DNA of 64,000 bases from Anaeromassilibacillus senegalensis (GTDB taxonomy: Bacteria > Bacillota > Clostridia > Oscillospirales > Acutalibacteraceae), in contig NZ_JAFBIT010000002.1 in the NCBI RefSeq assembly GCF_021531715.1, forward strand, positions 434,001-498,000. The letters run 5' to 3'. Of this stretch, positions 55,761-64,000 are shown piece by piece (the stretch's first letter is position 1; each line of letters opens with the position of its first letter). The translations under genes were made by a program, and so were the position numbers. The notes beneath the pieces are model-generated. The model had not been told where the DNA came from and searched no databases. It saw only the letters and a list, made by a program, of their open reading frames with translations.

Positions 55761-58700
55761 ATGACAAAAACCTTAAAAAAGAACATCCGGCGCAGCATCA
55801 CCGGCAGCCTCGGACGCTATGTGGCGATTCTGCTCATCATCATGCTGGGCGTGGCGTTTCTGACCGGCCTGCGGCAGACCCGCCCCATCATGACCGCGAC
55901 CGAGACGGACTACATACGCCGCACGGCGCTTTATGACCTGCGCCTGCTCTCAACCATCGGCTTTGACGAGGACGACGTGGCCGCCGTCGCAAAAAGCGAG
56001 GGCGTGACCGCCGCGGAGGGCAGCATCAACGCGGATTTCCTCCTGCTGCGCGACGATGAAGAATTCGTTTACCGCGCGCACATGCTGACCGGAAAAATCA
56101 ACACACCGGAGCTTGCGGCCGGAAACATGCCCGCAAGCGGAGACGAGTGTCTGGCCGACGCCGGGCAGTTTTCCGAGGACATGATCGGCCAGAAAATCAC
56201 GATTGCGGAGATCAACGACGCCGATACGCTCGATCTGTTCGCCTACCGGGAGTACACGATTACGGGCCTTGCCTACTCTCCGCTCTACCTCAGCGTGGAG
56301 CGCGGCACCACCTCGCTCGGCAACGGCAGCCTTTCCGGCTTTGTGCTGATTCCGCCGGAGGGCTTTGACAGCGAATATTTCACCGAGCTGTACGTCAAAT
56401 GCACGGATGATTTCGCGCCGTACAGCGACGAATACGACGATTTCATCGAGACGCTCTCCGACACGGTGGAGGCCGACGCGACGCTTTCTGTGCGCACACG
56501 CTTTGACGACCTCGTTGCGGACGGCGAACAGGAGATCGCCGACGCGGAGCAGGAGCTTGCCGACAAGGAAGCGGAAGCCAAAGCGGAGCTGGACGACGCC
56601 AAGCGCCAGCTCGACGACGCCGAAGCGGAAATTGCGGACGGCGAAACGGAACTGCGCGACGCCAAGGCGGAGCTCGACGACGCCAAGCGCCAGCTCGATG
56701 ACGGCGCGGCGCAATTACAGCCGGGCTTTACCTCGTGGCAGGGCGCGCTCGACGCGGGCTGGGTCGCCTATTACGACGGACAAAATACGCTGAACAGCGC
56801 CATCGCCGAGGGCAGGCAGCAGCTTGCGGACAGCCTGACGCAGCTCGAGGAAAACGAAGCGCTCTACAAAGCCGGCAAGGCGGAATTCGACGCGGGGCTG
56901 CAGCAGTACAACGAATACAGCGCGCTCTGGGAACAGGGCTATGCGCAGTACAGCGCGGGGCTCGAGGAATACGAGCAGAATTACGCCGCGTATGAAGCCG
57001 GCCTCGCCCAGTACGAAGCCGCGCTCGAACAGTTCAACGCCATAAAAGACACGCTGCCGCCGGAAATGGCCGCAGCGCAGGAGGCACAGCTCGAGGAAAC
57101 GCGCCAAACGCTCGAGCTGACCGCCGCCGCGCTGGAAGCCGCCAAGGCGCAGCTCGATGAATCCGGCGCAGAGCTGGACGCGCAGAAAGCCCAGCTTGAC
57201 GCGACAAAGGCGCAGCTCGACGAATCCGAGATTCAGCTCTCCCAGACGCGCACACTGCTCGACGTGGGCTGGAACGACTATTACGACGGCACGGCGCTGC
57301 TCGATCGCCAGCAGGCCGAGCAGCAGGCAAAGCTCGACGCGGCGTATGCCTCGCTCATCGAATTCCAGAACGGCATCGATTCGTACAACGACGGCCTGAA
57401 AGCCTACAACGAAGGCGTGGAGAGCCTTGCGGACGGCCGCGCGGAGTACGAAGACGGCCTGCAGGACTATGAGGACGGCCGCGCGGAGTTTGACACGGAA
57501 ATCGCCGACGCGAAGGAAAAAATTGCCGACGCAAAGCAGGAGCTTGCCGACCTGAGCGATCCGGAGCTTTTCGTGCTCACGCGCGATGCAAACACCGGCT
57601 ACGTCACCTTTGAAAACGACTCGCAGATCGTCGATCGGCTCGCCTCGTTCTTCCCGATCTTCTTCTTCCTGATCGCGGCGCTCGTCTGCTCCACAACGAT
57701 GACCCGCATGGTGGACGACGACCGCACGCAGATCGGCACGCTGCGCGCGCTCGGCTACAGCCGCGCCTCCATCCTGACAAAATATCTGCTGTATGCGGGC
57801 AGCGCCGCATCCCTCGGCTGCCTGATCGGCTATCTCGGCGGCGGCTATCTCTTCCCGCTCGTCATCTGGACGGCTTACGGCATGCTGTATAAAATTCCGG
57901 GCTTCATCAGCCTTTACGACCCGGTGCTGTTTGTCATCGCGCTCCTGGCGTCGCTCCTGTGCTCGGCGGGTACCACATACCTTGCCTGCCGTCACGAAAT
58001 GCAGAGCACCCCCGCGGATCTCATCCGCCCGAAGGCGCCCGAGCCGGGCAAGCGCATCCTGCTCGAGCGCGTGACGCCGCTTTGGAAACGCCTGAAATTC
58101 CTGCACAAGGTCACGCTGCGCAATATCTTCCGCTTCAAAAAGCGCATGTTCATGATGATTCTCGGCATCGCAGGCTGCACGGCGCTCGTGCTCACGGGCT
58201 TCGGCATCCACGATTCCGTCGCGAACATCGCGAATTTCCAGTTTGACGACATTCAGAAGTACGATATCAGCGTCAATCTGTCCGACGCGATTACGGACGA
58301 TTGGACCGGAGAGCTGGAGGAGGCGCACGGCGCGGAAATGGACGCACGGGCCGTCACGCTGATGGCTTCCGGCGAGCTGACCGGCAGCACGGCGGCAAAA
58401 TCGGTATATCTTCTCGCGTCCGACGACTCGGACATCACATCGATCATTGACCTGCACCTGAACAAAACGCCCGTTTCGTACCCCGGAGACGGCGAGATCG
58501 TCATCACGGAAAAACTCGCGAGCATCACGGGCGCGCGGCTCGGCGACACCGTGACCGTCTCGGTCTCCGACACGGATAAGGCCGCATTCCGGGTGGCCGG
58601 TATCACGGAAAATTACGTGTACAACTACGTGTACATGACCGGCAAAACGTACGGCCGCGCCTTCAAGCAGGCGTTTGAGCCGAAGACGCTCCTGCTGCGC

Positions 58701-59219
58701 ACCGCGGAGGACGTCGATGAGTACAGTCTTGCCGCCTCGCTCTCGAACATGGACGACGTCGTTTCCGTCTCCGTCGTGTCCGACACGCGCCGCACCATCG
58801 ACAAAATGATGATCAGCCTGAATTACGTCGTGGCGCTGGTGCTTGCCTGCGCGGGCGCGCTCGCCTTCATCGTGCTGTTCAATCTCGGCAACATCAACAT
58901 CTCCGAGCGTGTGCGCGAGATCGCGACGATCAAGGTGCTCGGCTTCCACAGCCGCGAAACCGGCGCGTACGTTTTCCGCGAGAACATCATCCTCTCGATG
59001 ATGGGCATTCTCTGCGGCCTGCCGCTCGGCGTTGGGCTGCACGCATTTGTGGTCGCACAGATTCAGGTGGATATGATCTCTCTCAAGTACGTCATCGAGC
59101 CGACGAGTTACCTGTTGACCGTGTTCATGGTCGTGCTGTTCACCGTGATCACCGATATCATCCTGCGCCGCAAGATCGCGCGTATCGATATGGCGGAATC
59201 GCTCAAATCCATCGAATAA
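55761..59219 (+). CDS. Giant FtsX-like permease with long periplasm-side coiled coil
   Basis: 1152 residues. First helix YVAILLIIMLGVAFLTGL (about 21-38), an extracytoplasmic MacB-like domain, then a long helical insert (about 240-620) with heptads and a near-repeat AELDDAKRQLDD twice (about 272-315), a Tyr/Ala/Glu-rich middle (QYSAGLEEYEQNYAAYEAGLA) and AQLDATKAQLDESEIQL. First FtsX core helices at about 630-655, 674-705 and 719-742; a second unit has a helix at about 795-815, an outer domain, and three helices from about 1017 to 1135, ending MAESLKSIE. ATG 55761. With the ATPase it probably transmits force to, or lifts substrates at, the cell envelope. Confidence 0.93.
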   Translation: MTKTLKKNIRRSITGSLGRYVAILLIIMLGVAFLTGLRQTRPIMTATETDYIRRTALYDLRLLSTIGFDEDDVAAVAKSEGVTAAEGSINADFLLLRDDEEFVYRAHMLTGKINTPELAAGNMPASGDECLADAGQFSEDMIGQKITIAEINDADTLDLFAYREYTITGLAYSPLYLSVERGTTSLGNGSLSGFVLIPPEGFDSEYFTELYVKCTDDFAPYSDEYDDFIETLSDTVEADATLSVRTRFDDLVADGEQEIADAEQELADKEAEAKAELDDAKRQLDDAEAEIADGETELRDAKAELDDAKRQLDDGAAQLQPGFTSWQGALDAGWVAYYDGQNTLNSAIAEGRQQLADSLTQLEENEALYKAGKAEFDAGLQQYNEYSALWEQGYAQYSAGLEEYEQNYAAYEAGLAQYEAALEQFNAIKDTLPPEMAAAQEAQLEETRQTLELTAAALEAAKAQLDESGAELDAQKAQLDATKAQLDESEIQLSQTRTLLDVGWNDYYDGTALLDRQQAEQQAKLDAAYASLIEFQNGIDSYNDGLKAYNEGVESLADGRAEYEDGLQDYEDGRAEFDTEIADAKEKIADAKQELADLSDPELFVLTRDANTGYVTFENDSQIVDRLASFFPIFFFLIAALVCSTTMTRMVDDDRTQIGTLRALGYSRASILTKYLLYAGSAASLGCLIGYLGGGYLFPLVIWTAYGMLYKIPGFISLYDPVLFVIALLASLLCSAGTTYLACRHEMQSTPADLIRPKAPEPGKRILLERVTPLWKRLKFLHKVTLRNIFRFKKRMFMMILGIAGCTALVLTGFGIHDSVANIANFQFDDIQKYDISVNLSDAITDDWTGELEEAHGAEMDARAVTLMASGELTGSTAAKSVYLLASDDSDITSIIDLHLNKTPVSYPGDGEIVITEKLASITGARLGDTVTVSVSDTDKAAFRVAGITENYVYNYVYMTGKTYGRAFKQAFEPKTLLLRTAEDVDEYSLAASLSNMDDVVSVSVVSDTRRTIDKMMISLNYVVALVLACAGALAFIVLFNLGNINISERVREIATIKVLGFHSRETGAYVFRENIILSMMGILCGLPLGVGLHAFVVAQIQVDMISLKYVIEPTSYLLTVFMVVLFTVITDIILRRKIARIDMAESLKSIE

Positions 59220-59230
59220 ACCAAAAGCAC

Positions 59231-59272
59231 AGCCCGAACGAAACGGCATCATGCCGATCGTTCGGGCTTTTA
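59231..59272 (+). terminator. Terminator of the ABC-FtsX operon
   Basis: Arms AGCCCGAACGA/TCGTTCGGGCT with inner CGGCAT/ATGCCG, followed by TTTTAT. Confidence 0.85.
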
Positions 59273-59350
59273 TCATACCTGTTCGCCATTTTATATGGTG
59301 CGGGAACCGTGATGCGCGCAGGACATCCCGAGAAATTCCCCTGCAACCCC

Positions 59351-59381
59351 TTGACTTAAACCCGGGTTTAACGTGTACAAT
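59351..59381 (+). promoter_or_regulatory. MerR-type promoter with 19-base spacer and palindrome
   Basis: TTGACT (59351-59356) and TACAAT (59376-59381) are separated by 19 bases instead of 17, and the spacer carries a perfect 16-base palindrome TTAAACCCGGGTTTAA (59356-59371). A long spacer with a central dyad is the hallmark of promoters activated by MerR-family proteins. No MerR gene is in the window. Confidence 0.75.
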
Positions 59382-59730
59382 GAAGTTAAAGTACATGAAA
59401 GACTTTCAGCCCCTGAGCGACGCAGAGCGTGCAGCGGTCGACAAGGTCTGCGCCATCTTCCGCACGCAGGACCTGATCCCCTGCACCGCCTGCCGCTACT
59501 GCATGGAGCGCTGCCCGCAGAACATCGCGATTTCCGACCTCTTCGCGTGCCTGAACGCCCTAAAGCAGTTCCACAACTGGAACTCCGCCTATTACTACAA
59601 CAACATCCACACGAAGAACGGCGGCAAGGCGAGCGACTGCATCAAGTGCGGCAAGTGCGAGGCGATCTGTCCGCAGCACCTGCCCATCCGCGCGCTGCTT
59701 GAGGACGTCTCCAAAGAATTCGACAAATAA
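59380..59730 (+). pseudogene. Fe-S aldo/keto reductase, C-terminal remnant
   Basis: The last about 110 residues of a ferredoxin-containing aldo/keto reductase: LSDAERAAVDKVCAIF, DLIPCTACRYCMERCPQNIAI, ASDCIKCGKCEAICPQHLPIRALLEDV. Two [4Fe-4S] motifs are intact (CxxCxxCxxxCP and CxxCxxxCP patterns). Intact enzymes have about 370-380 residues; the whole TIM barrel (about 260 residues) is missing. Codons before KDFQPLS derive from the promoter region (TACAATGAAG), and there is no ribosome binding site, so a deletion has fused the promoter to the 3' end. Confidence 0.8.
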
Positions 59731-59741
59731 ACGAGCACAGC

Positions 59742-59784
59742 AAAGCCGCCCGAAACTCCAAACCGGAGCCGGGCGGCTTTTGTA
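59742..59784 (+). terminator. Terminator after the aldo/keto reductase remnant
   Basis: Arms AAAGCCGCCCG/CGGGCGGCTTT with a small inner stem CTCC/GGAG, then TTTTG. Confidence 0.88.
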
Positions 59785-59800
59785 CTCTCCAATGCGTAGG

Positions 59801-59829
59801 TTGCGTTTTCGCGGCGCTTCGGGTATGCT
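59801..59829 (+). promoter_or_regulatory. Promoter of the HTH-SOR-like gene
   Basis: TTGCGT, 17 bases, TATGCT. Confidence 0.65.
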
Positions 59830-59861
59830 TTAGATAGAACAAATTTTGAAAAAGGAAAGTG

Positions 59862-60449
59862 ATGATTATGCCATACGTTTCGGGTGAAGCCCTTCGCCGC
59901 CTGCGCACAGAACGCGGCCTGACCCAGCGCGCGCTCGCCGACCGGCTGTGCATCAGCGACAAGACCGTCTCGAAGTGGGAGACGGAACGCGGCCTGCCGG
60001 ATATCACGATCCTGCCGGAGCTCGCCGCTGCGCTGCGCGTCTCCGTCGCAGAGCTGTTCACCGGCGGGCACGCCGAAAACCGGAACCGCGCCGCCAACAT
60101 GCTGCGCAGTGTATTTTATGTCTGCCCCGTCTGCGGCAACGTGATCGTCTCCGCCGGGCAGGGCGCGTTTAGCTGCTGCGGCATTCTGCTGCCGGAGGCC
60201 GAGCCGCAGGACGATGACGCCGCGCACGAAATCGAGGTTGAGACCGACGGGAACGAGCTGTATGTCCACCTCAACCACGCGATGGAAAAGACGCACTCCG
60301 TCTCGTTTTTCGCGTATGTGACGGGCGGCAGCGCGGAGCTTGTGAAACTCTACCCCGAGCAGGGCGCCGAAGCGCGCTTTCTGCGCCGCGGACACGGTAC
60401 GCTCTACGCCTACTGCACACGCCACGGGCTGTTTAAAAAGAGAGTCTAA
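59862..60449 (+). CDS. XRE HTH fused to a desulfoferrodoxin/superoxide-reductase-like domain
   Basis: 195 residues. N-terminal HTH_3: LRRLRTERGLTQRALADRLCISDKTVSKWETERGLPD (about 11-47). From about 80 it follows desulfoferrodoxin: FYVCPVCGNVIVSAGQGAFSCCG (about 84-106; rubredoxin-like CxxC and CC), ELYVHLNHAMEKTHSVSFFAYV (about 128-150; the HxMxxxHxIxxI pattern holding iron ligands) and LYAYCTRHGLFK (about 183-194; CxxHGLW). Equatorial and axial ligands (two His, then Cys and His) look kept. Start ATG 59862 or 59868, both near AAAGGAAAG. Suggests a redox- or iron-sensing regulator. Confidence 0.8.
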   Translation: MIMPYVSGEALRRLRTERGLTQRALADRLCISDKTVSKWETERGLPDITILPELAAALRVSVAELFTGGHAENRNRAANMLRSVFYVCPVCGNVIVSAGQGAFSCCGILLPEAEPQDDDAAHEIEVETDGNELYVHLNHAMEKTHSVSFFAYVTGGSAELVKLYPEQGAEARFLRRGHGTLYAYCTRHGLFKKRV

Positions 60450-61558
60450 GGCAAAATCTCTGCGAGAATCGCGTTGGAGACGAGAAAGCCCTCGTCGGTC
60501 AGCGCGATTTTTTCATTTTCGACTGTGAGCAGATTCCTCGGCAGACGCGCCGCCGCGGCGCGCACCGTGTCAAACTGCACTGCGCCGTCCGGGAATCGCC
60601 GGGCGCAGTCTGCGCGGGAAAGCCCTTCGGAAAGCCGCAGGGCGAGCATCGCGTATTCGGAAAACGCCCCGCCCGGGCCGTCGTCGACCGGCTCGTCCCC
60701 CCAGAGAAAAGCCGCGAGGTCACGCGGGTAGTAGAACCTGCGCCCCGCAACGAACGAATGCGCCGCCGGGCCGACGCCGAGGTACTCGCCGCAGCGCCAG
60801 TACTGCAGATTGTGGCGGCTCTCTCTGCCTGGGCGCGCGAAGTTGCTGATCTCGTACTGGGCGTAGCCGAGTGCCTTCAGCCGGCGTGCGGCGAAGAGGT
60901 ACTGATCCGCTGCGCTGTCCTCGTCGGGCAGCGCGAGCATCTCCGCGATGGATGCAAACCGCGTGCCCGGCTCAATCTTCAAAATGTACGCCGAGACGTG
61001 ATCCGCGCCGAGCGAGGCGCAGAAATCGACCGACCGCGCGAGCGTATCGCAGCTCGAGTGCGGCAGGGCGAGCATCAGGTCGACCGAGACGTTGTCAAAG
61101 CCCGCCGCACGCGCCGCCTGCATGGCGCGCTGTACGTCCTGCGCCGTGTGGCGGCGGCCGAGCACGCGCAGCTCGTCCGCGTTTGCGGACTGCATCCCCA
61201 TCGAGATGCGGTTAAAGCCGCCCGCGCGGAGCGTCTCGAAGAACGCGAGGTCGACGTCGGCGGGGTTGCACTCGGCGGTGATCTCCGCATCGGGCTGCAC
61301 GTCAAACGACGCTTTCACCGCGCCGAGCACCGCACAGAGACGCTTCGCGCCGAAGACGCTCGGCGTGCCGCCGCCGAAATACACCGTCCCCACCGCGCGG
61401 TGACCGTATTTTTCTCCATACGAAAAAAGCCGTGCGCAGACGGCTTCTTTGTACTGCTCCAGCGCGCTTTCCTCACGCGGCGAAGCGGAATAAAAATCGC
61501 AGTAGGGGCATTTGGATTTGCAGAATGGGATGTGGATATAAATCGATAACATTATCAT
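60446..61558 (-). CDS. hemW: Heme chaperone HemW (radical SAM)
   Basis: 370 residues. Radical SAM cluster CKSKCPYCDFYS (about 13-24), SAM contact GGGTPSVF (about 62-69), CNPADVD (about 95-101), GMQSAN (about 120-125) and VDLMLALPHSS (about 157-167; family: DLIxGLPGQT). The HNLQYWRCGEYLGVGPAAHSF motif (about 248-268) separates HemW from coproporphyrinogen dehydrogenase HemN. Long misnamed as HemN; HemW transfers haem. ATG 61558 lacks a visible ribosome binding site. Convergent with the HTH-SOR gene (4-base overlap of stops). Confidence 0.92.
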   Translation of the reverse strand: MIMLSIYIHIPFCKSKCPYCDFYSASPREESALEQYKEAVCARLFSYGEKYGHRAVGTVYFGGGTPSVFGAKRLCAVLGAVKASFDVQPDAEITAECNPADVDLAFFETLRAGGFNRISMGMQSANADELRVLGRRHTAQDVQRAMQAARAAGFDNVSVDLMLALPHSSCDTLARSVDFCASLGADHVSAYILKIEPGTRFASIAEMLALPDEDSAADQYLFAARRLKALGYAQYEISNFARPGRESRHNLQYWRCGEYLGVGPAAHSFVAGRRFYYPRDLAAFLWGDEPVDDGPGGAFSEYAMLALRLSEGLSRADCARRFPDGAVQFDTVRAAAARLPRNLLTVENEKIALTDEGFLVSNAILAEILP

Positions 61559-61768
61559 AAATTCAAAATCGGGAGCGTCCTGAGATCGCGAGCACAGCAG
61601 TTGCGCCTACCCTATACGAGTGAGTGAAACAAACGCATGCGATACTGCGTGTCGCAGCTGCGGGCGTTCGCCGCGGGGCGCCCCCGTCCGCGTTTGCTCG
61701 CTGATTTCTTACACCGGCGAAGTGAGGCTCGCCGAACGATTCCGCGACCTCGCCGTCCGTCGTACGGA
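61559..61768. other. Non-coding gap between lepA and hemW
   Basis: About 210 bases of GC-rich sequence without a frame I can support. It contains a dyad GTCCGT-N3-ACGGAC at 61757-61771 just after the lepA stop, without a U-run. Confidence 0.5.
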
Positions 61769-63571
<1,803 letters not shown>

Positions 63572-63604
63572 AGCGATCCATCCTCTTTGCAAGTATACAT
63601 AGTC

Positions 63605-63633
63605 AGTATACCATTTTTTCCGCCGGTGCGCAA
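63605..63633 (-). promoter_or_regulatory. Promoter of lepA
   Basis: - strand TTGCGC, 17 bases, TATACT, 33 bases before the TTG start. Confidence 0.75.
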
Positions 63634-63672
63634 TATTCGTTTTCATCTCCGTTCGGCGCGCATAAAAAAGGA

Positions 63673-63702
63673 TTGCGCTTTACCGCCAAAACGTGGTATC
63701 AT
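63673..63702 (+). promoter_or_regulatory. Promoter of rsmE
   Basis: TTGCGC, 18 bases, TATCAT. Confidence 0.5.
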
Positions 63703-63736
63703 AAGGAACAGAAATGATTTGCAGCGGAGGGATACT

Positions 63737-64000
63737 ATGCCGAGATTTTTTACGGACGCGGTGCGGTTTGACGACGCGTCACAAACCGGCGCGGCGGTGG
63801 TCGACGGCGAGGACGGGCGCCACATTGCGCGGTCGCTGAGGATGCGCCCCGGCGAGGCGCTGACGCTCTCGGACGGCGTCGGCTTCGACTACGACGGGGA
63901 AATCGAGGAAATTCTGGGTGACACGGTGACAGTGCGCCTCACGCGCAAATCCCGCAACAAAAGCGAGCCCACACTCCGCGTCACGCTGTATCCGGGCATG
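63737..64000 (+). CDS. rsmE: 16S rRNA (uracil-1498-N3)-methyltransferase RsmE, 5' part
   Basis: 88 codons run open to the window edge. MPRFFTDAVRFDD, then EDGRHIARSLRMRPGEALTLSDG and RKSRNKSEPTLRVTLYPGM match the PUA-like N-terminal domain of RsmE (family: H....vLR...Gd.i.l.dG). The catalytic SPOUT part lies outside the window. ATG 63737 follows CGGAGGG. RsmE is commonly downstream of prmA or near lepA in Firmicutes. Confidence 0.9.
   Translation, partial: MPRFFTDAVRFDDASQTGAAVVDGEDGRHIARSLRMRPGEALTLSDGVGFDYDGEIEEILGDTVTVRLTRKSRNKSEPTLRVTLYPGM

Noticed and set aside
59251-59379. Longer N-terminus for the Fe-S reductase fragment
   Set aside because: Those codons run through the FtsX terminator and the MerR-type promoter, so they are not coding.
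56715-59396. 893-residue open frame antisense to the FtsX permease
   Set aside because: It mirrors the FtsX coding sequence, is full of His/Arg/Asp/Val from reversed GC-rich codons, has no ribosome binding site and no domain; the + strand protein is clearly real.

Overview
The window looks like chromosome from a GC-rich (roughly 58-60% by eye) anaerobic Clostridia, most likely an Oscillospiraceae-type gut bacterium. This rests on the family mix (DUF6062, DUF1385-prmC, HAAS/PadR cluster, VanZ-like protein, flagellin-lysine-methylase relative, HemW, LepA), the Firmicutes-style RNA regulators (Cys T-box, tandem glycine riboswitch, cobalamin riboswitch, probable guanidine-IV riboswitch), strong AGGAGG-type ribosome binding sites and promoters that are nearly all TTGnnn-17-TAnnnT.

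Layout. 1-810: degraded prophage tail end (holin, frameshifted structural/SH3 gene). 810-8938: TrkHA potassium uptake, a glyoxalase-family protein, a DUF2087 regulator, a truncated Fpg/Nei glycosylase, superoxide dismutase, a deleted FAD-Rieske oxidoreductase, and a glycine-riboswitch-controlled amino-acid:Na+ symporter. 9266-12146: guanidine-IV-like leader plus MATE exporter, a B12-riboswitch-controlled transcobalamin-like lipoprotein, trmB. 12248-20369: a BlaI/BlaR1 pair with twin operators and an unusual sensor domain, patatin, sugar-isomerase-like TIM barrel, aldo/keto reductase, ogt, AlkD-like glycosylase, FliB-like protein. 20379-28847: LacI and XRE regulators, a collapsed MarR-ABC locus, a UroD-type methyltransferase, an AraC regulator and the T-box cysE-cysS operon. 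28926-38000: PRPP synthetase, GH42 beta-galactosidase, lipoproteins, a PadR cluster, two tandem MATE pumps. 38126-43892: one long leftward operon running from a beta-propeller lipoprotein through a two-component system to DUF1385, prmC and a Dabb protein. 44091-50503: VanZ-like protein, lipoprotein, MecA fragment, GNAT, nitroreductase, rlmB and a very large P-type-ATPase-like protein that lacks the phosphorylation motif. 50504-51297: the longest non-coding gap, with a cluster of DnaA-box-like 9-mers. 51298-64000: DUF6062, OGG-type glycosylase, TetR/MATE pair, MacB-type ABC plus giant FtsX permease, an orphan MerR-type promoter on an aldo/keto reductase fragment, an HTH-superoxide-reductase-like fusion, hemW, lepA and the start of rsmE.

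Two themes recur. First, export and stress sensing: four MATE pumps, each with its own control, plus BlaR1, TetR, PadR and envelope two-component modules. Second, gene decay by deletion: the prophage gene, Nei, FAD-Rieske, MarR-ABC, MecA and the Fe-S aldo/keto reductase are all missing internal or N-terminal blocks while flanking genes are intact. The best candidates for undescribed biology are the P-type ATPase pseudoenzyme (46667-49681), the B12-controlled transcobalamin-like lipoprotein (10747-11461) and the BlaR1 with a non-beta-lactam ectodomain (12683-14668). All family assignments are from reading the sequence and memory of families; no database search was run.
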